Positions 8,962-17,543 of a stretch of DNA of 63,877 nucleotides are shown here, in pieces. Position 1 is the stretch's first letter; the number at the start of each line of letters is the position of its first letter. The stretch comes from Syntrophaceae bacterium (GTDB lineage Bacteria; Desulfobacterota; BSN033; UBA1163): contig JACAEX010000022.1 of NCBI GenBank assembly GCA_013388635.1, forward strand, positions 1 through 63,877, given 5' to 3'. The notes under the pieces are model-generated. The model was not told the DNA's origin. It saw nothing but the letters and a program-made list of their open reading frames with translations, and ran no database searches. Both the position numbers and the translations under genes were made by a program.

Positions 8962-8987
8962 TACCTTATGGGAAGGAGGTGAGGTCC

Positions 8988-9050
8988 ATGAGATGGATGT
9001 TCCCCCACGCAACCCATTGTTCGGCCTGTGGCTCGATACGCGGGTCCTGA
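8988..9050 (+). CDS. Putative 20-residue peptide, MRWMFP...CSAC
   Basis: A 20-codon ORF starts at an ATG 5 nt after a very strong ribosome site (GGAAGGAGGTGA) and ends in TGA at 9048. The peptide begins MRWMFPHATH and contains C-S-A-C. Promoter, ribosome site, ORF and terminator are all present in 200 bp, which argues for a real transcript. No family is recognised. It may be a small protein, a leader peptide, or an RNA whose translation only affects stability. The rest of 8838-9154 holds nothing else I can support. Confidence 0.4.
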   Translation: MRWMFPHATHCSACGSIRGS

Positions 9051-9094
9051 GCATGACATAAAACTGCTCATCGGAATTTAGATGGTCTGGATTG

Positions 9095-9131
9095 AAAGGC
9101 CGGTGGAATCTGCACCGGCCTTTTCTTTTTT
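9095..9131 (+). terminator. Rho-independent terminator
   Basis: AAAGGCCGGTG (9095-9105) pairs perfectly with CACCGGCCTTT (9113-9123) across a 7-nt loop and runs into a T-rich stretch to 9131. The T-tract is on the plus strand, so it ends the transcript of the 20-residue ORF. The A-run on the other side could give weak termination for the VOC gene on the minus strand. Confidence 0.8.
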
Positions 9132-9154
9132 AATGCTTCTTCTGGAACCGAGAC

Positions 9155-9547
9155 TTATTTGAATTTCAGGAGCGGAGCACTTCGCCTGCACAGCTGAATG
9201 GGGAGCCCCCACGGGTCGCGCAACATCGCCAGCCGGGAGCCATCGGCAAGTTGCTCATCCTTGACCAGAGTGGCGCCTGCTTCGAGCAATCTCGATTTGT
9301 CTGCCTCCGGGTCCTTTGAGACAAAAGCGAGATGGAGCAGGAGGGGATCCATCTCGGCGTAGGAGGGAACCTGATCCGGCGGGTTGTGATAGATTTCGAT
9401 CATCATCAGGCCGGTAGCCTCTCTCAGGAAGTGGGTGTACGGAGGGGTGGTCATTCCCTTTGCGATCTCGAATCCCAGGTGTTCCCGATACCAGGATGCC
9501 ATGGCAATGGGATCAGCCACATTGAGGGCAACGTGTTCCATCTTCAT
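9155..9547 (-). CDS. VOC (glyoxalase/dioxygenase superfamily) protein
   Basis: The protein of about 130 residues has the paired beta-alpha-beta-beta-beta units of the vicinal-oxygen-chelate fold. It starts MKMEHVALNVADP, carries a metal-site-type His (H5), and ends with the typical RDPWGLPIQLCRR segment. I place the start at 9547, where GGAG stands 6 nt upstream; a reading from 9619 adds about 24 unconserved residues. VOC proteins include glyoxalase I, dioxygenases and resistance proteins. Neither the neighbours nor the sequence say which reaction this one performs. Confidence 0.75.
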   Translation of the reverse strand: MKMEHVALNVADPIAMASWYREHLGFEIAKGMTTPPYTHFLREATGLMMIEIYHNPPDQVPSYAEMDPLLLHLAFVSKDPEADKSRLLEAGATLVKDEQLADGSRLAMLRDPWGLPIQLCRRSAPLLKFK

Positions 9548-9661
9548 TCTTTTCTCCATTGCTATTGAAGATGATCTCCACGGGTTTTCGACTGCTCGGG
9601 TTGGTCCTTCCACGGCCACAACTTTACCATAATGTCACAGTTTGTCAAGCAAATTTGCCTC

Positions 9662-9690
9662 TTGACATCCGATCGATCAAGGCATAACAT
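9662..9690 (+). promoter_or_regulatory. Sigma-70 promoter of the TRAP binding protein
   Basis: TTGACA (9662-9667), 17 bp, then TAACAT (9685-9690). This lies 44 bp before the dctP-type start codon and leaves a short 5' leader containing AAAGGAGG. Confidence 0.6.
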
Positions 9691-9733
9691 GGGGCATAAA
9701 ATAGGTCATCCATGTTAACCAAAGGAGGTTCGT

Positions 9734-10726
9734 ATGAAGAAGGGTCTGACTGCTTTTCTGATCGGATTGTTTGCCATTTTTCCTTTCACCGTTTTTTTGT
9801 CATCAAAGGCCTCTGCTGGCCCCATGGTCATGAGGGTAGGGGAAACCCATGCACAGGATTATCCTACGACGAAAGGTCTCTATGAATTTGCGAGGCTGGT
9901 CAAGGAACGAAGCAATGGCAGGATCGTCATTGAGATCTATCACAGCAAACAGCTGGGCGAGGAAAGGGCGGTGATCGAGCAGGTCCAGTTAGGGGCTGTT
10001 GAGATGACCCGTGTGAGTGTCTCTGCAGCCTCTGCCTATGTGAGAGACCTCGATGCGCTTCAGCTCCCCTATCTCTACCGGAATTCCGATCACATGTGGA
10101 AGGTCCTGAACGGCCCGATCGGGGCGGAGATCCTGAAGAAACTGGAGGCCTCCAATTTTATCGGCACCGGATGGTTTGAAGCCGGCTCCCGAAATTTCTA
10201 TACCAAAAGACAGGTGAAGACCGTCAGCGATCTCAAAGGGATGAAAATTCGGGTTCAACAGGCTCCGTTGATGGTGGGGATGATCGAGGCCCTCGGCGCT
10301 GTGGCCGCACCCTTGCCCTTTGGGGAGGTCTATTCTGCACTTAAGACCGGCGTGATCGACGGGGCAGAGAACAACTGGCCGAGCTATCTCTCCACCAGCC
10401 ATTACGAAGTGGCCAAGTACTTTATCGTGGATGAACACACACGAGTCCCTGAGATTACCCTTGGGAGCAAGAAGGTCTTCGACAAGCTGTCGAAAGAGGA
10501 CCGTGCCCTCATCATCAAGGCCCATCAGGATGCCGTGCCATACCAGATTAAACTGTGGAATGACTTTGAAAAGGTGGCTGAAAAGGCGGTCCGCGAAAAG
10601 GGGAGTGTGATTACGGAAGTGAGCCCGGCAGAGAAGAAGAAATTTATGGATGCCATGAAACCCCTCTATGACAAGCAACCGGCCGAGATCTTAGCAGTTG
10701 CGAAGAAGATCAGGGAGGTCAAGTAA
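9734..10726 (+). CDS. TRAP transporter substrate-binding protein, DctP family
   Basis: This 330-residue periplasmic binding protein has a signal peptide ending at about residue 28 (SSKASAGP). The family signature follows: MRVGETHAQDYPTTKGLYEF, KMIEIY-like HSKQLGEERAVIEQVQLG, and DGAENNWPSY near residue 215. TRAP systems import organic acids using an ion gradient. AAAGGAGG precedes the ATG. The gene converges on the two membrane-component genes of what is probably the same transporter, rather than preceding them in an operon. A terminator follows directly. Confidence 0.92.
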   Translation: MKKGLTAFLIGLFAIFPFTVFLSSKASAGPMVMRVGETHAQDYPTTKGLYEFARLVKERSNGRIVIEIYHSKQLGEERAVIEQVQLGAVEMTRVSVSAASAYVRDLDALQLPYLYRNSDHMWKVLNGPIGAEILKKLEASNFIGTGWFEAGSRNFYTKRQVKTVSDLKGMKIRVQQAPLMVGMIEALGAVAAPLPFGEVYSALKTGVIDGAENNWPSYLSTSHYEVAKYFIVDEHTRVPEITLGSKKVFDKLSKEDRALIIKAHQDAVPYQIKLWNDFEKVAEKAVREKGSVITEVSPAEKKKFMDAMKPLYDKQPAEILAVAKKIREVK

Positions 10727-10754
10727 ATCCCATTTTTGAAAGCGGATCGCAGAG

Positions 10755-10789
10755 GAGGCAAGAGGCTCCGGGCCCTTGCCTCTTTTTTT
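10755..10789 (+). terminator. Rho-independent terminator after the TRAP binding protein
   Basis: GAGGCAAG (10755-10762) pairs with CTTGCCTC (10775-10782), followed directly by seven T residues. The hairpin separates dctP-type (+) from dctM-type (-) transcription. Confidence 0.85.
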
Positions 10790-10815
10790 CTCTCTTCGCC
10801 TTGCGATATCTGGGG

Positions 10816-12153
10816 TCATTTTCCAGGCATGAGCAGGTTGGGCAGAAAGAGGGTGATGGCAGGGATGTAGGTGACCAGCATGAGGGTGATCAGCATCGAG
10901 ATGTAGAAAGGAATACAGCCTTTTGATGCCCTCTCGATTGGGATCTTCCCGACCGCACTTCCTACAAAGAGGGCGGAACCTACGGGAGGCGTGCAGAGCC
11001 CGATGGAGAGGTTCAAAAGGAGCATGATGCCGAAATGGACCGGATCCATCCCCATCTTTAAAACTAAGACGGGAAAGAGGATGGGCGTGCAGATGAGGAT
11101 AAGGGGCGCCATGTCCATGATGCATCCCAGGGCAAGGAGCATGAAATTGATCAACAGGAGAAGCAAGTAATAGTTGTCCGTGATGGAGAGGAGGAATTCT
11201 GTCGTCAGTCTCGGAACCTGCAAACGGGAGAGTAAATACCCATAGGCACTTGCAGCAGCGATCAGGCTCATGACTATGGCCAGGGTTTTGAGCGAGGAAT
11301 AGAGTATCTTCACAAATCTGATCAAAGGGGCATCTCGGTAGATGAAGAAGGTGACAATGAAGGCGTAGATGACGGCAAAGGCTGCAGCCTCGGTGGCTGT
11401 AAAAATGCCGATGATCACCCCGCCCACCACAATCAATGCAGTGAACATGGCGAGGGCCCCATCTAAAAGGATGAACAGACCTTCTTTTAAGGTATAACCC
11501 TTGCCTCTCGGGTATTTCCTCCTGATCGCAATCACGAGGGAGATGATCAGCATCGTGATGCCCATCAGGATTCCGGGGAGATAACCTCCTAAGAAGAGCT
11601 TGCCCACAGAGACCACCAGCAGTGTTCCACCTGCCAATTGCGAAGCGCTCCCAACGGCAAAGGCATAGATGATCATATTGTGGCTGGGCGGGATGATGAT
11701 CCCCTGACAGGCAGAACAGACCGTAAGCCCAACGGCAAATTCATCATCATAGCCTTGTTTCTTCATCATGGGGATGACGATGGAGCCTAGGGAAGAGACA
11801 TCCGCCACAGCAGAACCCGAGATCCCGCCGAAAAACATGCTGTCCATCACATTGACCATGGCCAGCCCGCCCGGAAGCCTCCCCACCAGGAGATTGGCTA
11901 AGTTGACCAGCCTCTGGGAGATGCCCCCTTCGTTCATGATCTCACCCATGATGATGAAGAAGGGAATCGCGAGAAGGGAAAAATTCATCACGCCATCTGC
12001 CATGACCTTCACGATCGCCTCCAAGGGAACATTCAAATAGATACCCGTGACGATGGCCGAGATGGCCAGGCAGAAGGTGATGGGCACCCGAAGTAAAACC
12101 AAGACTCCGAACGTGGCCAACAGAAGGGTGATCCCTGTATGGTCAACGATCAT
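10816..12153 (-). CDS. TRAP transporter large permease, DctM family
   Basis: The 445-residue membrane protein has 11-12 hydrophobic segments and DctM signatures such as FFGGISGSAVADVSSLGSI and the internal PPSHNMIIYA turn, which mark the ion-coupled transport core. It overlaps the small permease gene by 11 nt, so translation is likely coupled. Length is normal for the family. Confidence 0.93.
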   Translation of the reverse strand: MIVDHTGITLLLATFGVLVLLRVPITFCLAISAIVTGIYLNVPLEAIVKVMADGVMNFSLLAIPFFIIMGEIMNEGGISQRLVNLANLLVGRLPGGLAMVNVMDSMFFGGISGSAVADVSSLGSIVIPMMKKQGYDDEFAVGLTVCSACQGIIIPPSHNMIIYAFAVGSASQLAGGTLLVVSVGKLFLGGYLPGILMGITMLIISLVIAIRRKYPRGKGYTLKEGLFILLDGALAMFTALIVVGGVIIGIFTATEAAAFAVIYAFIVTFFIYRDAPLIRFVKILYSSLKTLAIVMSLIAAASAYGYLLSRLQVPRLTTEFLLSITDNYYLLLLLINFMLLALGCIMDMAPLILICTPILFPVLVLKMGMDPVHFGIMLLLNLSIGLCTPPVGSALFVGSAVGKIPIERASKGCIPFYISMLITLMLVTYIPAITLFLPNLLMPGK

Positions 12154-12664
12154 GTTTCTCCCCCACGCTCATGAATTTTTGGTCGAGATAATGATCCTCC
12201 TTCTCAAAACCGAGAAGATCCATGAGCGAGTCGTACAGGATCAAAAGACCGGCCAGAGGGATCATGATAAATTGAAGGGAGGCAGGTAGACTGGGGATGG
12301 AGGCGATGCTGCCTTTGATCCCCATGATGAGCAGGATGCCGTAGTATAAAAGGACAAAACCAATGACCGACAGGATCAGATATTTCAGCCTCAACAGGAT
12401 CGTTGTGATCCATTGAGGGGCTCGTTTGGGAATAAGATTGACATGGATATGGGAGTCGAGCTTTACCCCGATAGCCATACTTAGAAAGGTGAAGGCCGTC
12501 ATGAGCACATTGCTCGAGATCTCTTCTGTCCAGGAGATACCTGAACTAAAGCCGTATCTCAATATCACATTGACCGAGATGATCATGAGTTGAAAAGCTA
12601 AGAAGACGCAGGCCAGGATCGCACTGACAAAGTGAATTCTGTTAAAAATATCCCTCACCTTCAT
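12143..12664 (-). CDS. TRAP transporter small permease, DctQ family
   Basis: This 173-residue protein has four membrane segments and the DctQ-typical RYGFSSGISWTEEISSNVLM stretch. It is the first gene of the two-gene membrane operon, behind a promoter at 12690-12717. It would form a complex with the DctM component and receive substrate from the DctP-type protein encoded on the opposite strand. Confidence 0.88.
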   Translation of the reverse strand: MKVRDIFNRIHFVSAILACVFLAFQLMIISVNVILRYGFSSGISWTEEISSNVLMTAFTFLSMAIGVKLDSHIHVNLIPKRAPQWITTILLRLKYLILSVIGFVLLYYGILLIMGIKGSIASIPSLPASLQFIMIPLAGLLILYDSLMDLLGFEKEDHYLDQKFMSVGEKHDR

Positions 12665-12689
12665 CAGGCCCGAGCCTCCTCCGGGAAGT

Positions 12690-12717
12690 TTAATACCAAA
12701 AACGGAGCGCTTGTCAA
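12690..12717 (-). promoter_or_regulatory. Promoter of the TRAP membrane genes
   Basis: On the minus strand TTGACA (12717-12712) is followed after 16 bp by TATTAA (12695-12690), about 26 bp before the DctQ start codon. GGAGGAGG lies between -10 and start. Confidence 0.5.
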
Positions 12718-12863
12718 GCTGTTTTCATCCTGCTAACCTAAAAATGATTCAGGAATCCAAAAAATAAATGGCGCTTTGGGCCGATAGGTTCCGGTGGTTT
12801 AGAATATCATTTTTATCAATCTCGGCCTTTTTTCTGAATTGGAATTTCGGTGCAATCTCGGAT

Positions 12864-12892
12864 TAGACATTTGCTCTTTTTTTGGATATGAT
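12864..12892 (+). promoter_or_regulatory. Promoter giving a probably leaderless mRNA
   Basis: TAGACA (12864-12869), 17 bp, TATGAT (12887-12892). The CooC-type ATG at 12901 begins 8 nt after the -10 box, where transcription should start, and no Shine-Dalgarno sequence is present. Confidence 0.5.
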
Positions 12893-12900
12893 TATAAATT

Positions 12901-13674
12901 ATGAAGATCGCCATTTCAGGGAAAGGGGGCGTGGGCAAGACCACACTCGCAGGAGTGATGGCCCGGATTCTTGCGGATCAGGGCAGGAAGGTCCTCGCGA
13001 TCGATGCAGATCCGGATTCCAACCTGGCCTCGGCGATCGGATTTTCCAAGGAGGCGCTGGCTAGGCTTTCGCCCATTGCATCGATGACCTCTTTGATCGA
13101 GGAGAGGACAGGTGCAAAAAAGGGGACCTTTGGCTCACTGTTCAAGCTCAATCCCAAGGTGGATGACCTCCCTGAAGAGTTGGGCGTGACCTATCAGGGC
13201 GTGAGGCTTCTGCTGTTAGGATCCATCCCCCAGGGCGGCGGAGGCTGTTTCTGCCCAGAAAACGTTCTTCTGAAAAACCTGGTGCGGCATCTTCTGGTTC
13301 AGCGCGAGGAGGTTCTGATCATCGATATGGAGGCGGGGCTGGAGCACCTGGGAAGGGGAAGCACAGGGTATGTGGATGCGCTGATCATCGTCGTGGAGCC
13401 TGGGCAGAGGGCGATCAATACGGCGAGACAGATCAAGAAACTGGGCGAGGACTTGCGGATCAGAAATATGTTGATCGTTGGAAACAAGGTCAGCTCCGAA
13501 GGGGACAGAAGGATCATCGAGGAGAACCTTTCCAATTTTCCGGTCTTGGGCCATATGAGCTTCAACCCAAAGGTCCTCCAGGCTGACCGGGAGGGAAGGT
13601 CTCCTTATGATATGGATGAGAAGATCAGAGAAGAGGTAAAAGGGATTCTCAAGGAACTGGAGAAGAGAATTTGA
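12901..13674 (+). CDS. CooC-like nickel-insertion ATPase
   Basis: The 257-residue protein is a MinD/ParA-class ATPase with deviant Walker A GKGGVGKTT (residues 7-15) and Walker-type IDADPDSN. The CFC motif (C116-x-C118) after a four-glycine run is the metal-binding signature of CooC/AcsF, which load nickel into carbon monoxide dehydrogenase in the cytoplasm as dimers. No CODH gene is in the window, so this maturation factor would act on an enzyme encoded elsewhere. Its presence suggests CO or acetyl-CoA (Wood-Ljungdahl) metabolism. The mRNA appears leaderless. Confidence 0.85.
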   Translation: MKIAISGKGGVGKTTLAGVMARILADQGRKVLAIDADPDSNLASAIGFSKEALARLSPIASMTSLIEERTGAKKGTFGSLFKLNPKVDDLPEELGVTYQGVRLLLLGSIPQGGGGCFCPENVLLKNLVRHLLVQREEVLIIDMEAGLEHLGRGSTGYVDALIIVVEPGQRAINTARQIKKLGEDLRIRNMLIVGNKVSSEGDRRIIEENLSNFPVLGHMSFNPKVLQADREGRSPYDMDEKIREEVKGILKELEKRI

Positions 13675-13820
13675 AAATAACCAAATTCCAGGCACCAAGC
13701 GCCAAGTAATGACCAAAGGTCTCAATGACCAAAACCTGAAAGTAATTTCAATTTACGCTTCCGGGATTTGGATATTGGGGATTGTTTGGAGTTTGGGATT
13801 TGGTTATTGGAATTTACTTT
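13675..13820. repeat. AT-rich intergenic repeat-like segment
   Basis: The 146 bp between cooC-like and plsC consist of short degenerate phrases such as ATGACCAAAGG, TTTGGATATTGG and GTTTGGGATTTGG. Related phrases occur near 18310, 23050, 23280, 30960, 36030, 36200, 43985 and 51370. An open frame continues through it into plsC, but codon use there is not gene-like. Confidence 0.5.
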
Positions 13821-14534
13821 ATGGCAAGGACGATCTTTGTATGGTTTTGTATTGTGGTGGCTACGTTGGTTTTAGGTTTTCTTGCATTCGTCACCTATCC
13901 CTTTGATCGAAAGGGAAGGGCGGTCCATCATTACGCAAGGCTTTGGGGCAAAGCTGCCCTTCTGGCGAATGGGGTGAGGGTGAGGTTAGAGGGGATGGAT
14001 CGCCTAAAAGGAGAAGGCCCTTACATCTTCATGTCAAACCACCAGGGGAGTTACGACATCTTTGTCCTCTTGGGTTATCTTCCTTTCCAATTCAAATGGC
14101 TGGCCAAGAAAGAGCTTTTCTCCATTCCCTTTTTCGGCTGGACGATGGCTGCTGCAGGGTATATCAGCATCGACCGGGAAGGGACGCGCAAGACCGTGGA
14201 GGCGATGAACGAGGCGGCTCAAAAGATTCGAGATGGAATGTCGGTCGTGGTCTTTCCCGAGGGTTCGAGGAGCCCTGACGGTTCGATCCAACCCTTTAAA
14301 AAAGGCGGTTTCACCTTGGCGATTAAGTCCCGGGCACCCATCGTCCCCATTGCCATCCATGGAAGCCGAGAGGTCATGCCAAAGGGCAGATTGAAAGCAG
14401 TCCCTGGGGAGATCAGGGTTCGGGTCGGCGATCCCATCGAAACCCGCAATTACTCGTTAAAGGAGCGGGCGTCTTTAATGGAGAAGGTGAGAGAGACCAT
14501 CGCTCAGAATTTTAGGTCGATTTCTGAAGAGTAG
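13821..14534 (+). CDS. 1-acyl-sn-glycerol-3-phosphate acyltransferase, PlsC family
   Basis: This acyltransferase of about 237 residues makes phosphatidic acid from lysophosphatidic acid at the inner membrane. The N-terminal membrane segment (FIVWFC...LVLGFLAF-like) is followed by the catalytic NHQGSYD box (the NHxxxxD motif), then KKELFSIPFFGW, FPEGSRS (acyl-acceptor site) and the PIVPIAIHGS block. I chose the ATG at 13821; an in-frame ATG at 13782 lies in repeat-like sequence. It precedes ftsK by 13 nt. Related acyltransferases act on other lipid acceptors, so the exact substrate is inferred. Confidence 0.88.
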   Translation: MARTIFVWFCIVVATLVLGFLAFVTYPFDRKGRAVHHYARLWGKAALLANGVRVRLEGMDRLKGEGPYIFMSNHQGSYDIFVLLGYLPFQFKWLAKKELFSIPFFGWTMAAAGYISIDREGTRKTVEAMNEAAQKIRDGMSVVVFPEGSRSPDGSIQPFKKGGFTLAIKSRAPIVPIAIHGSREVMPKGRLKAVPGEIRVRVGDPIETRNYSLKERASLMEKVRETIAQNFRSISEE

Positions 14535-14547
14535 GCGAGGAAGCATC

Positions 14548-16773
14548 GTGAGAGAGGATTCCTTCAAGGAGAGATTGGTGCATGAGATCGTAGGGATCCT
14601 GTTGATCGCGCTGGCGGTCTTTCTCTTCCTGAGCCTGCTCTCCTACGCCCCGGCTGACCCTTCTTTCTTTTCCCATACTTCTCCGAGGTTGAAGACCATC
14701 CATAACTGGATGGGGGTTGTGGGGGCCTACCTTTCCAGCCTTCTCTTCCTGGGGTTTGGATTTTCCTCATACCTGGTTCCTCTCTTCTTGGGCCTCTATG
14801 CCTGGTGTTTCATTTTTGGATGGGAGGTGAGACTCCTCTCCTTGAAGATGGCAGGCTGGGTGGCGATGATTCTGGCCATGTCTTCACTTTCCGGTTTATG
14901 GTTGAAGCCGATTCCTCTCTCCCATCAGGATATGCTGGTGGGTGGAATTCTCGGAGAGGTTCTTTCAAGATACCTGGTTCGATATTTCAATGTCCCCGGT
15001 GCAACCGTTCTCTTAGTGGTGATTTTGATCCTCTCTTTCATCCTGGGAACAGGCCTCTCGTTCATCTCCGTTGTCCATCATTCTGTGAGCTGGGTTGGAC
15101 GCCTCTGGGAGAAGGTGGGTACCCTCAAGGTGCTAAGGAAGGAGCGCGGTGAGAGGGCAAAAAAGCTGGGGAAGCGAAAACAGGAGAAGGAAGAGGCAAA
15201 AGAGATAGCACCTCCGGTGGTTGTAGAGGCCCCCTCTCTCTCTGTAAAAAAGGAGGAGATCGTTGAACAGGTCTCCTTCGAATTCCTGCAGCCGAGGAAG
15301 GCCTTTCAGCTCCCGCCGATCTCTCTGCTCGAGGCCGATTTGGAGAAGAGACAGAAGATCGACCGAGAAAGTTTGATCATGAACTCGCGCATCTTAGAGA
15401 AGAAGCTCTCAGACTATGGCGTGGAAGGCCGCGTCGTCGAAGTGAGGCCAGGTCCGGTCATCACCGTCTATGAATTTGAGCCGGCTCCCGGGGTGAAGGT
15501 CAGCCGGATCGTCAACCTGGCGGATGACCTGGCGCTGGCATTGAGCGCTCTCTCGATCCGGATCGTGGCTCCCATTCCCGGTAAGGCGGTGGTGGGGATC
15601 GAGGTCCCTAATGCCAATAGGGAGACGGTCTTTCTAAAGGAGATCATCGATTCCGACGCATTTCGAGCCTCCAAATCGAAGCTCTCCTTCGGCCTCGGGA
15701 AGGATATTTCAGGCGAACCGTTCACCGTCGATCTGGCAAGAATGCCCCATCTCCTGGTCGCAGGATCCACAGGCTCCGGGAAGAGCGTCTCGATCAATTC
15801 GATGATCTGCAGCATTCTCTTCAAGGCCACTCCGGATGAGGTGCGATTTCTCATGATCGACCCCAAGATGCTCGAGCTCTCGGATTATGAGGGCATCCCT
15901 CATCTGCTTCTGCCCGTGGTTACCAATCCCAAGAAGGCTGCAGTTGCTCTGAAGTGGTTGGTGGACGAGATGGAGCGGAGGTACAGCGTCCTCGCCGAAA
16001 GGGGGGTGAGGAATATTGAGCATTACCACCAGAAGATGGAGAAGGAGTTAAAGGAGAAAGGGAAGGTCTACAAACGGAAGGGCGACACCTTAGAAGGAAC
16101 CGGAGAAGAACTGTCTGAACCGATGGAGAGGCTCCCCTACATCGTGGTGGTGATCGATGAATTGGCCGATCTGATGATGATCTCTTCCAGAGAGGTAGAG
16201 GAATACATCACCCGCCTGGCTCAGATGGCCAGGGCGGTCGGGATTCATCTGATACTGGCGACCCAGAGGCCCTCGGTCGATGTGCTGACAGGGATCATCA
16301 AAGCGAACTTCCCTGCTCGAATCTCTTTTCAGGTGACATCGAAAGTCGACTCCCGGACCATCTTGGACACGATTGGGGCGGAGCATCTTCTTGGATCTGG
16401 CGATATGCTCTTCCTCCCCCCTGGAAGCTCGAAGCTGATACGGGTCCATGGCGCGTTCGTCTCAAGCGCGGAGATCAAGCGGGTCGTTGAATTCTTAAAG
16501 AAGCAGGGAAAGCCTTCCTATGACCCCTCTATTCTCGAGGAAGTGAAGAAGGAAAAAGAGGCCTCTGGCGAAGAGGAATATGATGAGAAGTATGATGAGG
16601 CGGTCGCCTTTGTGGCTGAGACCGGCCAGGCCTCCATCTCGCTTATCCAGAGGCGATTTCGGATCGGCTATAATCGAGCCGCTCGCATCATCGAAAAGAT
16701 GGAAGAAGAAGGGGTCGTAGGACCTTCAGATGGGATTAAACCGAGAGAGGTTCTCATTAAAAAAATAGAGTAG
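14548..16773 (+). CDS. ftsK: DNA translocase FtsK/SpoIIIE
   Basis: The 741-residue protein has four or five N-terminal membrane segments (to about residue 185), a charged linker, and the hexameric motor domain with Walker A GSTGSGKS near residue 409 and Walker B VVIDELADLMM. At the C-terminus is the winged-helix gamma domain (AVAFVAETGQASISLIQRRF), which reads the orienting KOPS sites. It pumps DNA at the septum and activates dimer resolution. The start is GTG at 14548 with GAGGAAG upstream. The linker is short compared with E. coli FtsK, giving a SpoIIIE-like size. lolA follows in the same operon. Confidence 0.95.
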   Translation: MREDSFKERLVHEIVGILLIALAVFLFLSLLSYAPADPSFFSHTSPRLKTIHNWMGVVGAYLSSLLFLGFGFSSYLVPLFLGLYAWCFIFGWEVRLLSLKMAGWVAMILAMSSLSGLWLKPIPLSHQDMLVGGILGEVLSRYLVRYFNVPGATVLLVVILILSFILGTGLSFISVVHHSVSWVGRLWEKVGTLKVLRKERGERAKKLGKRKQEKEEAKEIAPPVVVEAPSLSVKKEEIVEQVSFEFLQPRKAFQLPPISLLEADLEKRQKIDRESLIMNSRILEKKLSDYGVEGRVVEVRPGPVITVYEFEPAPGVKVSRIVNLADDLALALSALSIRIVAPIPGKAVVGIEVPNANRETVFLKEIIDSDAFRASKSKLSFGLGKDISGEPFTVDLARMPHLLVAGSTGSGKSVSINSMICSILFKATPDEVRFLMIDPKMLELSDYEGIPHLLLPVVTNPKKAAVALKWLVDEMERRYSVLAERGVRNIEHYHQKMEKELKEKGKVYKRKGDTLEGTGEELSEPMERLPYIVVVIDELADLMMISSREVEEYITRLAQMARAVGIHLILATQRPSVDVLTGIIKANFPARISFQVTSKVDSRTILDTIGAEHLLGSGDMLFLPPGSSKLIRVHGAFVSSAEIKRVVEFLKKQGKPSYDPSILEEVKKEKEASGEEEYDEKYDEAVAFVAETGQASISLIQRRFRIGYNRAARIIEKMEEEGVVGPSDGIKPREVLIKKIE

Positions 16774-16802
16774 ATCAGGAATTGTGGAAGAGGGAGGCGG
16801 AC

Positions 16803-17495
16803 GTGAAAAGAATCTCTTTAATGAGCGGGATGGCCCTGATTCTATTGGGTCTGGTCCTCGGCCAGGGGGCCTTTGGAGCAAGCGGAGAATCTGTTCTGTC
16901 GGAGATCCAGAGGCGATACGAAGCGACTCACGATTTGGAGGCCACCTTTGTCCAGGAGTATATCGGTAAGGTGATGAAAAAGCCTCAACGAGGAGAGGGC
17001 AAGGTCTATTTCAAGAGGAAGGGGATGATGCGATGGGACTATCGTGTTCCCAACCAGAAGCTCATTTCCGATGGACACCGCCTCTGGTACTATCAACCCG
17101 AGGAGAACCAGGTCTTCGTATCCGAGGTTTCAAAGATTTTAAAGGAAAAGGCCCCCCTTGCCTTCTTATCCGGGGAAGGGGACTTGCGCCGTGATTTCAA
17201 GCTTCTCAATCTTAACGAATCTCTCTCCGAGAGAGAGGAGAACTTTATCCTGGAACTGGTTCCGAAAGAGCCGGACGCCGCTCTGTCAAAATTGATTTTA
17301 ACGGTCGATAAAAAGACCTACTCCGTGCTTCAGGCCGACGTCTTTGACGGTCTGGGTAACGTGACACGCACGAGGTTCATCGACATCAGGACGAATGTGG
17401 GCCTCCCGGAAAGCCTCTTCCATTTTTCCATTCCACCGGGGACAGAGGTGCTGAGGATGCAGGAATCCTCCCCGCCCCCGGCTCAGAAACGTTAA
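16803..17495 (+). CDS. lolA: Outer-membrane lipoprotein carrier protein LolA
   Basis: The 230-residue periplasmic chaperone carries lipoproteins from the LolCDE complex to the outer membrane. A signal peptide (KRISLMSGMALILLGLVLG) ends at about residue 25. The mature part shows the LolA pattern DLEATFVQEY, GKVYFKRKGMMRWDY and DGHRLWYYQPEENQV. I place the start at the GTG at 16803, preceded by GGGAGG; a TTG at 16782 would add seven residues. It sits between ftsK and recO, and the ftsK-lolA order is common in Gram-negative bacteria. Confidence 0.88.
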   Translation: MKRISLMSGMALILLGLVLGQGAFGASGESVLSEIQRRYEATHDLEATFVQEYIGKVMKKPQRGEGKVYFKRKGMMRWDYRVPNQKLISDGHRLWYYQPEENQVFVSEVSKILKEKAPLAFLSGEGDLRRDFKLLNLNESLSEREENFILELVPKEPDAALSKLILTVDKKTYSVLQADVFDGLGNVTRTRFIDIRTNVGLPESLFHFSIPPGTEVLRMQESSPPPAQKR

Positions 17496-17543
17496 TTCCG
17501 TTGAGTTCGTCATAAACGATCTTAACGATCATAACGGTAACCG

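Noticed and set aside
8876-9061. 61-codon plus-strand frame in the gap after the sugar-binding protein
   Set aside because: It begins before the predicted promoter start and lacks a ribosome site. The 20-codon frame with a strong ribosome site in another register fits the transcript better.
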